Below are positions 20,644-31,020 of a stretch of 64,000 nucleotides of DNA, one piece after another. The stretch is from Adineta ricciae (taxonomy: Eukaryota > Rotifera > Eurotatoria > Adinetida > Adinetidae). Under the pieces are notes generated by a model, which did no database searches, had not been told where the DNA came from, and saw nothing but the letters and a program-made list of their open reading frames with translations. The stretch covers positions 1-64,000 of the forward strand of contig CAJNOJ010000274.1 of NCBI GenBank assembly GCA_905250025.1, in the 5' to 3' direction. How positions within the stretch are numbered: position 1 is the first letter of the stretch; the number at the start of each line of letters is the position of its first letter. The position numbers and the translations under genes were made by a program.

Positions 20644-22818
20644 TCATTGCGTACAATATCGATAAGCGCACGCTCCCGGTGCATATAAGCCATGTACATA
20701 GTATCCATTGCATTTCGTTATTTTGATCCAGTAAACATATCCGAAACAAGCGTTACCGCCGTAGGCGAAACAAGCAAAGGCATTTATAGTTTGACCAAGA
20801 GTTGTCGGATACGTTGCATTAGTCCAACCTGCTGCGAGTGTTCCGCACACCTGTCCTTGGCCTGAATTTGGTGCTGAAGTAGCCAATTGTGTACCGCCAG
20901 GACTAGCAAACCGAACATAGGACGGAACATTTCCACTGACACTGTTAAAAACACTTGAATCACAACCGTTGCCTGATCCTTGTGTAGTTAAACGTGCGGC
21001 ATCAGCAATTGTTGTGTAATTGTAGCATTGTGCCGGCAACGTTGCAACAGTAGTAGCTGAATTACAAAAGAAATACAATACATATATATTCTCTATTTGA
21101 GACACTGAAAAGCTTTACTCGATGCTGCGGATGTTGTTGACGCGGAATTTGTCGACGATGGAGGATACAGTGTCGTGGTTGTTTGAAATAAAGTACTGGG
21201 TGGTGTTGCTACAACTCCGTATGATGTTGACAGTGCCAATCCGACGCGATTATTTTGCATGTCAAAGACACTGTAGAAATGTCGCATGAAGAAATCACCG
21301 AGAATCCAAATTGGATTCGAATTGGCATCGTTTGCAGTGATCGACTGTATAACGACGTAACATATATAGTTCGAAGGACCGCCTGCAATTTGAATATACA
21401 TCAACGGTGTCAATACGAATGAAGTACTAGTGATTGTTATTGTTATATTTGGAAATGCTGATAAGGGTTTTGTTTGGCAGTTAACTGTGTACTAAAACGA
21501 GAGTAGAATGTTGACGAAAGGAGATCTTTTAGTTTTTATTTACCCATCCGATCGATGAATTGTATGTTGCTCCTAATGCCGAATAGATGGCATTTGCGTA
21601 AGTTGGCGGAGCTGCAATAGCAACTGTTGTTCCAGTATCCAAAATAGCATTAATTGATGTGGCTACAGTGGTTGTGGTCGATCCAACTGTCAGGCTGACA
21701 CTGTCGGCAACAAATTCCCAGTAACCTTTGACATTTACATTGGCATATGTAAAACTACCAGTATATTTTGTTGTATCGTAACCACCCAAGATCAGTTCAC
21801 CCGTGTCAGACCCGGTCGATATTCTACGGTAAACAGAAAATAAACATCAAGATATGGGAAAATGATCGACTTACGGTCCAAACCAAAAACCAAAAATTGG
21901 AAGACTGAGCTCACCAGCGAGATACATCGACCATACTACCGGATTTTCACCGCCAGTTGCAATGCTTTGATAACTCATTCCCAATAATCCATCTGATGCG
22001 CGCGAACTCATGCCTACAGCGGAAGTAGCCATAGCAAAAGATTGCTTAGCAATAGATATGCCCGCAATCTAAGAAGCAAAAGAAATACAGAGCAATTTTC
22101 GTATTTACTCATTTGAATGTATCCTTTTTTCTCTTACGTTGACTGTTTCATTAGCCCATGATCCATTCACATAGCTACCGTCGCCATATAGAATGTAGAA
22201 CGTTTTATTCAAAGATTTGAAGGTTGATGATGAACCACTGATAAATGTATGATTACCACCTATGATCATAGTACGTAAGGGAAGCTCATATCTGTTAACA
22301 AATCAGTTTCTCCTCTTACCACACGAATGGTTACACTGCGCGGCTGGTACCCAAAGATCACCTGATCCGGTATCGAAATCAACATAGAACGATTGTCCTG
22401 GCGTACCAATTGTTATCAAACCCATCCAATACGACTGAAAGTTGTACCGAGTTTTGTGATAAGATTAACAAAAACTCTCAAATACATACTCCCCACTGTA
22501 CGTCAATTAACGATTCATTCGCTGTAGTAGGTGTAACCGATCGTTTAATTTTCCGTGTTGTGTTTATACTAGGACATTTGTTATATCTTTTACCACCACT
22601 TCCACATTTACGCTTGACATGCTGCATCATGATGCTAGAAGTGTATTTACATTGAAAAAACTCGTTCTTTTATTATGTTTGGAAAATACATACCGTTTTA
22701 TCTTCTGTCGAACCTCAGGAGTATGTGACCCGCCGCTTGCATTGGCAGCATTACTCTCTTCGACGACTGCAAGTATAAAAACCAGCAGTAGTGCTACTAC
22801 GAATAAGAATTTGTTCAT
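20644..22818 (-). CDS. Pepsin-type aspartic protease fused to a C-terminal D8C domain, haplotype Q
   Basis: About eight exons with introns of 50-60 nt. The signal peptide is [20 protein letters not shown] basic propeptide with KRSVT as a possible cleavage site precedes [14 protein letters not shown] and the first catalytic motif [12 protein letters not shown]. The flap is [13 protein letters not shown], the second catalytic motif [13 protein letters not shown], and the C-terminal lobe has [16 protein letters not shown]. Then comes a Ser/Thr/Pro linker (about [12 protein letters not shown]...). The intron after it splices in frame into a cysteine module: [57 protein letters not shown] and CAYRYCTQ. 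This cysteine and aromatic pattern is that of the D8C domain of uromodulin, GP2 and LZP. Both active-site aspartates are present, so it should be an active secreted protease with a carbohydrate- or protein-binding tail. The MNKFLF start was preferred over an upstream in-frame Met because it gives a clean signal peptide. Confidence 0.82.
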
Positions 22819-23752
22819 ATTGTTACTGTTGCGTAAAAGATGTGAATAGCGTATATATACTTGCAGTAATAGTGCATTACGCACTTTTATTTTTCGGTCT
22901 AACAAGGGCATGCAAATATACTTTTCTTCTCAGCCGCAACTTGTAAGCTATCTTTTCAATTTCTTTCTAATAAACATCGTAATTGACCGCTATTTTCGTC
23001 TCTAATCTGATCAATACTACGCAAAGTGAAAAAATAACCTCTAATTATGGTTTCGTCCACAGGTATTGTTACTCTTTCTATCTTTAGCTCAAAGATGTAT
23101 GCGATCGTAGATTATGCACCGTTATAGAGTAAAAGATTTTTCTCTCTGTTCGAAAGTGTCGTATGAAAATTCTCACTACTTACTGAGAATAAAACTCACA
23201 ATGTTCGAGAAAAGTAGAACGAGACAGTCCCTTCTACATTTTTAGAGTGTTGAGCAAAATTCCGTTGTTATATACCTGCAAAACCTCTTCAGCTTTCTCA
23301 TGCTGTTAAAGTTATGGAGATGAACATTCCGACATATCTAAATAGTGCCATCAGTCGTTGTCGAATGTGTTGTACACTATGAAGGGTACTTCGAACAGTT
23401 TGCGACATTTTCTATGAACTAAATGAAGAGTTGCTGTTCACTTCAATTCACAACTATATAAATTACTTCGTCTAAAATAAGATCATTCGTAAAGGACATT
23501 TTCCTAAAAACGATCATAAGCTATTTCTTCTGCTAGCTTGCACTACAATATTAGTTCTGACATACAATTTAGTCTGGAAAAGAAAGTATGTTTTTTTTCT
23601 AAATAAATCAGACTGACAATGGATGTCATCTGTGCATCTGATTCATTAATCATGAAAGGAAAAGAGAACATCAATATATGCTAAGAGAATTTCTTTGCTT
23701 GAATAATTGTGAAGCAGTTGAAGAGAACCATATTTTTTTCATTTGTTTCAAA
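22819..23752. other. Divergent intergenic region pepsin-D8C / 7TM receptor
   Basis: About 0.93 kb holding both promoters. The P copy has about 64 bp extra at 47428-47490. No gene is seen. Confidence 0.5.
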
Positions 23753-24742
23753 ATGGCAACGAATGACAGTGATTTTGGCGAGGCATTCGATACACTGGAA
23801 ATCTCACTACCACGTTCCGTTCGATTTTGGTTACTTCTTCTTGTTGACACGCCATCAATTATTTGTAGTTTTATTCTCTTATTTTATCTGTTCGGAAATC
23901 GAACAGCTCGACAAGCGTTAAACAATCATGCGATCGTAGTTATAATTCTATTCGGTTTGGGAACTGAATTGATCGATGTGCCACTTTATCTGACATTTAT
24001 TGTCAATTCTGGCTGGGTTACACCTGCGACTCCAGCTATATGTCTGATCTGGTGGTTTGTCGCATTTGGATTATATAATGGTGGACAAGTTCTCATGGCT
24101 TGGGCAGCAATTGAACGACACATTCTAATATTTCATGATAGATGGCTTGGAACAAAGCGTAGTCGATTCATTGCTCACTATTTACCTTTAATTCTTGTAC
24201 TTGTCTATGTATTCGTCTTTTATGTATACGTACTTTTCATATTTCCATGTGAAAATGTGTATGTTTACGACTTACCAGTATGCGATGCGTATCCGTGCTA
24301 TCAGGAAGATTCTTTCTTGGGAATTTGGGATTTTTTGGGGAATAATATCTTACCGGGATTTTTAGTTGCCGTTGTCAGTATGGCACTGTTGGCGCGCGTA
24401 ATTCGACAGAAGCAACGATTGAATCAAGCTGTTCAATGGCGTAAAATACGGAGAATGACCATACAGTTGTTATCAATATCAATCTTGAACGTTATTTTTA
24501 TTCTACCACTGAATCTTCTTGCACTGGCACATATGTGTGGTTTACCAGAAGACTATGGTGCGCAAATACAACAATATCTTTATTTTGCTGGATACCTTTT
24601 TATATTTCTCATACCATTTGTCTCCTTAGCTTCACTGCCGGATTTATGCAAAGAAATTCAAATGAAAATACAATGCCGACGACAATCGCAAGGTCGTGCA
24701 AGCACTAATAACGCTCGAACAATTAGCACAGCTCGACGATAG
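23753..24742 (+). CDS. 7TM receptor (second type), intronless, 329 aa, haplotype Q
   Basis: Seven hydrophobic helices: SVRFWLLLLVDTPSIICSF (TM1), AIVVIILFGLGTELIDVPL (TM2), WWFVAFGLYNGGQVLMAW (TM3, followed by AIERHILIFHDRW, an ERH version of DRY), LPLILVLVYVFVFYVYVLF (TM4), a loop with paired cysteines (VCDAYPCYQED), NILPGFLVAVVSMALL (TM5), MTIQLLSISILNVIFILPL (TM6) and YLYFAGYLFIFLIPFVSL (TM7). The cytoplasmic tail is basic and Ser/Arg-rich. The start MATND is chosen because the P copy has a stop just upstream of the same Met. It belongs to the class A-like receptors abundant in bdelloids; the ligand is unknown and it is unrelated in detail to the receptor at 18472-19564. Confidence 0.82.
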   Translation: MATNDSDFGEAFDTLEISLPRSVRFWLLLLVDTPSIICSFILLFYLFGNRTARQALNNHAIVVIILFGLGTELIDVPLYLTFIVNSGWVTPATPAICLIWWFVAFGLYNGGQVLMAWAAIERHILIFHDRWLGTKRSRFIAHYLPLILVLVYVFVFYVYVLFIFPCENVYVYDLPVCDAYPCYQEDSFLGIWDFLGNNILPGFLVAVVSMALLARVIRQKQRLNQAVQWRKIRRMTIQLLSISILNVIFILPLNLLALAHMCGLPEDYGAQIQQYLYFAGYLFIFLIPFVSLASLPDLCKEIQMKIQCRRQSQGRASTNNARTISTARR

Positions 24743-26380
24743 TAGCATTTTGAGGGTGTAAGGATGAAAAAAAAACTGAAGTGGGAAGTGAAGATGCATG
24801 AGCGAAAGAAACAGATCAACCTTCGTAGTTCTTTTGTATACAGCAAGATATAATCCATGTTATCGTTCTTTTATGTGCCCAGCGGATGATATAAGAACTA
24901 CAAACCGGAGAATCTGCAATATATTGCTATCTCTATCCTCTGCAGTTTCTTATCACGTTAGAATCTTGGGAGCATTTGTGGAATAGAAGGTTTTACGTGA
25001 ACCGTTTTGTTCTTGGCGTTTCTTTTTTGAATGAGCGTTAAAATGTTTGATTTAAATAATATCTTTCATCGAATTCTACAATAAAGAAAAATATCTTCAG
25101 AACAAAGTTTTCAAAGTTGAAGAAAACAATTAGTTAAAATCTGCATCAGTTAACATGATCTAGAGTGCAAGTGAAAGGTACTGGCTGGAACCGATTAGAA
25201 AGAAAACAAAGCTTTGCTTACGTGTGTCGATTGGTAAATGATGAAAAGAAGTCGGATTTTTTTATCCTCAACTACTGAATAATTAGCAAACCATGTGAAA
25301 GGATATTCTTATCTCTTGCAAATGAACTGCACTTTGCCAATTTCTTTTGGTCTGATAAAAAATCTCGATGCATTCAACGCCCGCGGTTAGATATGAATGA
25401 AGCTTATGGTATTGAAAAATTTATTTCGCTTGATGAATTCAGACGATACAATGTTTATCAAAGTAGAAGTTGACTTTTTTAGTGAGCCATTAGGTAAAAT
25501 ATATCAAACTATGGGAGATCATTTTCAATAGAAAAATTTCATTTAGAAACTCTTTCGAATATGGAGAGGATATTACTCGTGGTTGAACAACATACGGAAA
25601 TTCTTAATTTTGATGGAAAATTTCTCGTAAAGTTTGATAATACTTAAGTATCTATGCTAGGTCATGATGTTTTGCTTATTAAAAAACATGTGAACTACAT
25701 TGAATATCTGTAAACTAAATTATAATCGATATAACTAATCAGAGGCTAACTTTCAAATTCTACTGATTCTTAAACGCATAGTAATGATGTTTCACATCAA
25801 GTGCCATGTGATTTTCTACAATCTTGAGTTAGACTAAGCGATTCAACTAACAGTGATTGGAAGGTTAGCTCAGGATTACTGAATCTAAGTAGATAGCTAG
25901 CTAGCACTGTTTCTCATTAATTTCATCAATTTCTCTGTATATGAATCATCATGGTCATGCGACACGATTCTTAGCAATTGCACCGATTATATCACATTTT
26001 AGTTTAAACTACAGTAAATAAATAGTTTACTATCGATTAATTTTTATCCTAATGGAAAATTTTATCTATGGTATGATTGTGCGTCTCATTCATTCTTTTG
26101 TTCCTTTCTAACGATAGCACTCCAGTAGAGGTTTAGCCAAGGTGATTGTGAATCAATAAAAACATAGTCATGAGTATTTTGTTGCTGTTCTTCTCTTGTA
26201 AACAACAGGACACAGAAAAGAAAAGAAACTATTTCTTTTTTGCATCGGTAAAAGACATACTGTGAACGAGAAAAATCTTCTCTGTGACAATTTAAACTTC
26301 GATGTTTTCAAAGTACGTTTGCGTATCGCTTGTTAAAAAGATTACATATTGGTTTTCAGCTATTAAACTTATTTGGCGAC
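24743..26380. other. Intergenic region with one gene relic
   Basis: 1.6 kb between two plus-strand genes. Apart from the MATH/TRAF-like relic near 25327-25500, I see nothing coding. The P counterpart (49139-50708) has many more indels here than elsewhere. Confidence 0.5.
25327..25500 (+). pseudogene. MATH/TRAF-domain exon relic, frameshifted, haplotype Q
   Basis: One frame reads FWSDKKSRCIQRPRLDMNEA and then YGIEKFISLDEF. This resembles the stretch of TRAF-type MATH domains with FQRPxxDMNxASGxPxFxPL. About 26 bp found in the P copy (encoding part of RNEEFYEQDD) are missing here, so the frame is lost before the usual DDTIFIKVEVD strand. No upstream RING, zinc-finger or coiled-coil segment of a TRAF gene is visible. 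Confidence 0.5.
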
Positions 26381-27171
26381 ATGTCGGAAGCAATGTTGGC
26401 GTTTGCAAGTAAAGCTGATAAGTTAAGAAACAAAATGGCGCAGAGACGCTCGCTGAATAGTTCAGGTTTAATGCTGATTCAAAAAGTGACATCTCATTCT
26501 CTATCGGACGGTAAACACTTTGTTGCGACCTAATCCTAAGTTTTGATTCTGATGAAATAGGAGACATTGTACCTGACGTACCAATTAATCTAGAAGGTTA
26601 TCGTGGTAAAGTTGGTCGAATTTTCTCGTTTGCAGTTACAGGCAATACAGATGGTCCTATATGGGGTACGGATATTTATACGGACGATTCGAACATCGCT
26701 ACGGCTGCCGTACATGCTGGAATTATTGATATAGGCGAAACCAAGATCGTCGATATTAAGGTCTTTCCTGGACAACAGGCCTATTTTGGTAGTACTCGAG
26801 AAGGTATAACATCTTTGTCGTACGGTAAATGGAGTGGAAGTTTTTTCTTTACTAAAAAGCCGCTTAATTTTGATATGACCATACCAAATGTCCAAATGTT
26901 TCGGGATAAGGTCGGACAGATTTTGTCGTTCAAGATCACAGGCAGTGATGAAGGGCTTGTGTGGGGCACACATATTTATACAGATAATTCAAATCTCGCT
27001 ACTGCTGCCGTACATGCTGGACTCGTCACCAAAGGTGAAAAGAAAGTGGTTCATATTCAAATCCTACCCGGTCAATTTAATTATCATGGAATGACACAAA
27101 ATGGCATCTCTTCCTTGTCCTACAACACGTGGGAAGGCAGTTATGCATTTTGTTCCAAACCACAACAATAA
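26381..27171 (+). CDS. Protein with two tandem LCCL-like domains, 246 aa, haplotype Q
   Basis: Exons 26381-26510 and 26561-27171 (50-nt intron, 247 codons). After a basic N-terminal part without a signal peptide come two homologous units. Each has WGT-D/H-IYTD-SN-ATAAVHAG, then a VDIKVFPGQ or VHIQILPGQ strand, and finally GI(T/S)SLSY-xW-GS. The IYTDxSxxxxAAVHAG core and terminal GI-S pattern are the signature of LCCL domains (as in cochlin and LGL1). The cysteine normally preceding AAVHAG is replaced by Ala/Thr, and the other disulfide cysteines are absent. With no signal peptide, an intracellular, disulfide-free LCCL variant is plausible. Function unknown. An AATAAA follows at about 27252. 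Confidence 0.78.
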
Positions 27172-27661
27172 CTATGATCTTTTAAATCGTTTTCTTTCTG
27201 AAATGGTTCCATGATATATAGCGGTTACGTTTTGATTTGGTAGATTTTCGTGAATAAAAACTGATTCTTATCACAAAACATTAAATGGAATACTGTTTAT
27301 CATCAATTTTGCATGGATTAACACCGAAGTTATTTTTAGTTAATTTCAATCGTTTGTGAATGATTAAATCGGTCTTTCTGTCGAGCAAAAGAACTGTACA
27401 GAAAAATAATTGACTATTCATTTTTTTCTTTGTTCTCTTCTCTGCAGAAAGAGGCAGTTATTATTTATCGGCATATTTAAGATGAGTAATCAAAGAGCCA
27501 TTTATTCTTTATGCGATAACTGGAATTTTTACGATTGATTCTGTCGTTTGAGTTGTAATAAAAAAGCACTTGTGTTTTTTTATCACGTTCTCTTCGCCCC
27601 TCAATTCCATTTTCACAAAAGCATATGAGATAAAGTATTTTTTTCTATACACGTGATCAGC
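27172..27661. other. Short intergenic region
   Basis: 490 bp, very well conserved with 51500-51991, especially the last 150 bp before the next start codon (TTATCACGTTCTCTTCGCCC), which probably forms the promoter/5' UTR of the following gene. Confidence 0.45.
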
Positions 27662-30550
27662 ATGAAAAGAAAGATGGAAGTTGCATTTCTACTACTACCA
27701 CTACTGATATTCGAATGGAAGACATTAGCGATCAAGTATGAATCAGCGGATGACAGTCATGATCTTAAAGTGGCACTTAGCGATGAGTTTATTGTGGGTG
27801 TTTCGAACCTTCGCAAGATTTATAATTTTTATTCAGTATCGAATATAACTCAAAACTCTTCATGTACGACTAACAATCCGCACTCTGAACTCAATATCTA
27901 CGGTCTTTCAGTGTTGAAGATGAAACAAAATCACGTAGTCTCATTCGTTCAACTTGCCGAAAATAAAACATCGAAATCTACTGTATTTTCTCGAATTACT
28001 ATGAATTTAACAACGTGCGACAGCGATTCTGGATCGCAGCCTGTTTTTCAACACCTAACAGTATGGACGAAAGGTCGTCAAGAACATATGTTCCTCAAAG
28101 TCGATCGGCGAGAAAACTTCGCCTATATCTTTGCCGATTCGTTTATATTTTCGTACGATTTGCTTCTCAATCAGATCGATCAAATCGATAGAACGAATTT
28201 CATCATGTTCGATAGCAGCTATGAATCATTTACTCCATATGCATTCGATATAAAAAACGATTGGGCTGCTGTTGCTGGATCTCATTCCATACAAAATCAA
28301 TCTCGAAGCAAACAATGCCTTTATATATTAGGACTTCAACCACTACGGGTGATCAATGTCAGCACGATTGGTTCAAACGATCTTCAAGGACCTGACAGAG
28401 CTACTTACAATCAAGACTATGATATATCACTTTCGATTAATCCTTCGGGAACGGCAATAGCCATTGGCGAAGCCCAACTGAATAAAGTCACAATTGCATA
28501 TATGAATGGAGATGATACATTTCCGTTCGTTTCAAAATTTCATGAGATCAGTGAACCTGAGAATTGGACTGGCTTTGGTCGTTCAGTGATCTGGCTCAAT
28601 GACGATGAAACACTGGCAATACTTGTACTTAAATCGAGGAATCACATTTCGTCGAAATCCGAGATACAAGTGTATGAAAATATATCTCACAATCGAACTC
28701 GTGGCTCGATTATACCGAACTTTGTTATTCCAAACAATCAACAAACATTGAATAATATTCAACGCTCGAAGTCTTCGCGTAAACATTCTTTTCATCGTAT
28801 TCGAGCACGTTCGAATAGTTTGTTAATTCTTCTGAAAAATGCTGATGTCGTCTTTATTCCATCTGCTGATGCTGGCTTGTGTTCGATGGAGCTCTCATCA
28901 GTAAACTTTCGAAATCTATATATTTTGCAACCGAGACCATGTGTGAGCGGATCGTATAAAAACGCATCGGGTCCTGGTCCGTGCACGATTTGTCCACCGG
29001 GTACAAAAAATCCGGGAAATTATCCAGCAACTGTATGTCAACCTTGCAATTCAAGCACCTTTTGTCCGTTGGGTGCCACAAATGATGTTGATCTAACTAA
29101 CTTTCGTTCATATATTCAAACGTTCAGTTATCCTGACTCACCTATTATCGATGATTATGATGATTTATTGTTGTTAAACTTTTTCCCGACGAATATGAAA
29201 GCTAGTTGTTTGGTTTTGACACCTCTCTTCTGGACCGCAGTGGCTACAATATTATGTTTAATAATGTGGTTTACTATGTTTCTCATCAAACGACGACGTC
29301 CAACAGTGATCAATAGTTATCGTCAACGAGCAAAGAGCGTTTTAAAGCACAATGATCTGATTGGAGAAGGAGAACGATGGATTGGTGGTCTGGCATCCAT
29401 CATCATTTTTACTATTATCATACACTGTGCTATATTCTCCTTCTTTTACTTCCAATCATATCCGATCGAAACAGCAGAAGCAGTGGACAAAGTATGCGAT
29501 AACACTCAACGGAATTCCAAATTCGATAATGCCCTTCAATTGCCTTTGCCCGGAAATGATGGCACCTATTGGAAAATATTCGACATGCTCAACAAACAGC
29601 CATTCACAATGACTTTACATCTAATCAATACACGAGTTCAGTGTGGTGACATCACGGTTGAACGCAATAGACATACGGGTACTCCTCTATCGATAGGCGA
29701 GACAATTTGCGCATTGTCACCGATCAATGACAGCATTTCGTTTAGTTTTGCTCTGCCTACCCATACGTCAACTGTTCGCGCTAGTATTAATGGGCCTTAT
29801 TTCATCGGGGCACTTCGTCTCTGTCTCTATGGAGAACCCGATGCCGAAATGGAAGAATCGGCATTGCATCAATTACGCGAACTTGACATATGTACTCTCT
29901 TCCATACAAATAATCAAACCATTGGACTCTCAACAGGTTTCACTGTACGTCTCATCAAAGTTATCAATGTAACAAAGCCACTGAGACGCAGTGACCGAAC
30001 ATATTACGATGGTATATGGGCGCCGTTTATAACCTACACCGATGTTCTCTCGGATGAAGCGTATTTTGCAGAAAAGGGCGAATATTTGCGATATGCTTCT
30101 GAACAAACGACAATTAATATTGAATTTAGGGAAGAGATCTACTTTGTTCAAAACAATCAATCGCCAATTATACGTCGAGGAGCACTCTTCTTTCGAACAA
30201 TTCTTTTTAGCTTTTCCCTTATAGAAATATTTGCAATGGCTTTCCTTCTGTACAAGCTTTGGTTTCATCCCATCCATCGACGTATTCTAACATCTCGTGA
30301 TGATCTAGTTGATGATGAATTGCAGATGAACCAAGCACAACATGACTCGCACGTATCGTCATTATCAAAACACCAAACGTTGGCGAGAAAACGAGGAAAT
30401 ATGAATGGACGATGTTGGAATCGCCAGAAATCCCATCGTACAAAAGATAACAGAGAACATCCAACAAAACTAGAGACCATCGAATACTTAGATGAACCAT
30501 TAACTCCACCGTCTCTTCTGACGACTTCGTCCAATCCAATAGAACACTAA
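27662..30550 (+). CDS. Large multi-TM receptor-like protein with Cys-rich ephrin-receptor-like module, 962 aa, haplotype Q
   Basis: One uninterrupted exon. Signal peptide MKRKMEVAFLLLPLLIF. Residues ~30-420 form an extracellular region with repeated beta-rich blocks (FGRSVIWLNDDETLAIL-type) suggestive of a WD/FG-GAP-like propeller. A Cys-rich stretch follows (PCVSGSYKNASGPGPCTICP, then CQPCNSSTFCPLGATN), which looks like the GCC2/GCC3 or ephrin-receptor-like fold. A first TM helix (LFWTAVATILCLIMWFTMFL) is followed by a basic loop and a second (ASIIIFTIIIHCAIFSFFYF). A second extracellular part (CLYGEPDAEMEESALHQL) leads to a last helix (LFFRTILFSFSLIEIFAMAF) and a ~100-aa cytoplasmic tail. 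The start is chosen at the Met shared by both haplotypes. Not a known receptor that I can name; probably a lineage-expanded membrane protein. Confidence 0.78.
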   Translation: MKRKMEVAFLLLPLLIFEWKTLAIKYESADDSHDLKVALSDEFIVGVSNLRKIYNFYSVSNITQNSSCTTNNPHSELNIYGLSVLKMKQNHVVSFVQLAENKTSKSTVFSRITMNLTTCDSDSGSQPVFQHLTVWTKGRQEHMFLKVDRRENFAYIFADSFIFSYDLLLNQIDQIDRTNFIMFDSSYESFTPYAFDIKNDWAAVAGSHSIQNQSRSKQCLYILGLQPLRVINVSTIGSNDLQGPDRATYNQDYDISLSINPSGTAIAIGEAQLNKVTIAYMNGDDTFPFVSKFHEISEPENWTGFGRSVIWLNDDETLAILVLKSRNHISSKSEIQVYENISHNRTRGSIIPNFVIPNNQQTLNNIQRSKSSRKHSFHRIRARSNSLLILLKNADVVFIPSADAGLCSMELSSVNFRNLYILQPRPCVSGSYKNASGPGPCTICPPGTKNPGNYPATVCQPCNSSTFCPLGATNDVDLTNFRSYIQTFSYPDSPIIDDYDDLLLLNFFPTNMKASCLVLTPLFWTAVATILCLIMWFTMFLIKRRRPTVINSYRQRAKSVLKHNDLIGEGERWIGGLASIIIFTIIIHCAIFSFFYFQSYPIETAEAVDKVCDNTQRNSKFDNALQLPLPGNDGTYWKIFDMLNKQPFTMTLHLINTRVQCGDITVERNRHTGTPLSIGETICALSPINDSISFSFALPTHTSTVRASINGPYFIGALRLCLYGEPDAEMEESALHQLRELDICTLFHTNNQTIGLSTGFTVRLIKVINVTKPLRRSDRTYYDGIWAPFITYTDVLSDEAYFAEKGEYLRYASEQTTINIEFREEIYFVQNNQSPIIRRGALFFRTILFSFSLIEIFAMAFLLYKLWFHPIHRRILTSRDDLVDDELQMNQAQHDSHVSSLSKHQTLARKRGNMNGRCWNRQKSHRTKDNREHPTKLETIEYLDEPLTPPSLLTTSSNPIEH

Positions 30551-30809
30551 AAAACCGACACTTTCTCGGTAACATCATATTAGTATTCTATAGAATGATG
30601 AAATACAAAAACAATTTTTTGCATAAATAGGAAAGAAAGACAAACATAACACGTACGAAATGTGATTCTAATGAGAAAATTGTTGTTGCAGCCTGTGTGC
30701 TTTACGTGTCATTTGTTCTTCTTCATACAGCAAAAGAGATGAATAGGAATAGCGAGCAGAAACATCAATTCATTAATTACCTTCGAAATATTGAAAACTG
30801 GTTAAAAAT

Positions 30810-31020
30810 ATGAACTCATCCGAGAAATTCGAACAGTACGACGAAATTATTCGAAAATGAAGATATTGATGAGTTTTGTTCTCATTTTTGTGAACATTTC
30901 GAAGATGTTTTTGCTGATTTATCGCCCAAAACACGAATTGCATTTATGATCATGACGTTAAACATGCTCGTTCGTGTATATGACGCCGACCAATTCGAAA
31001 TGATCATTTATGAAAAGTAA
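30810..31020 (+). pseudogene. Decayed small ORF, haplotype Q
   Basis: Begins MNSSEKFE, then a 22-bp insertion flanked by TTCGAA repeats shifts the frame. Beyond it a clear reading frame resumes (ENEDIDEFCSHFCEHFEDVF, ending ADQFEMIIYEK and a stop). The P copy (55020-55210) lacks this insertion but has its own frameshift. The product is not recognised. Each allele carries a different lesion, so the locus looks non-functional. Confidence 0.45.

Noticed and set aside
26590..26973. 127-aa ORF antisense to the LCCL gene
   Set aside because: Its length is dictated by the codon structure of the real plus-strand gene, and it has no recognisable motif; a shadow frame.
30219..30578. Antisense ORFs over the 962-aa gene tail
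   Set aside because: Shadow frames of a well-supported plus-strand gene.
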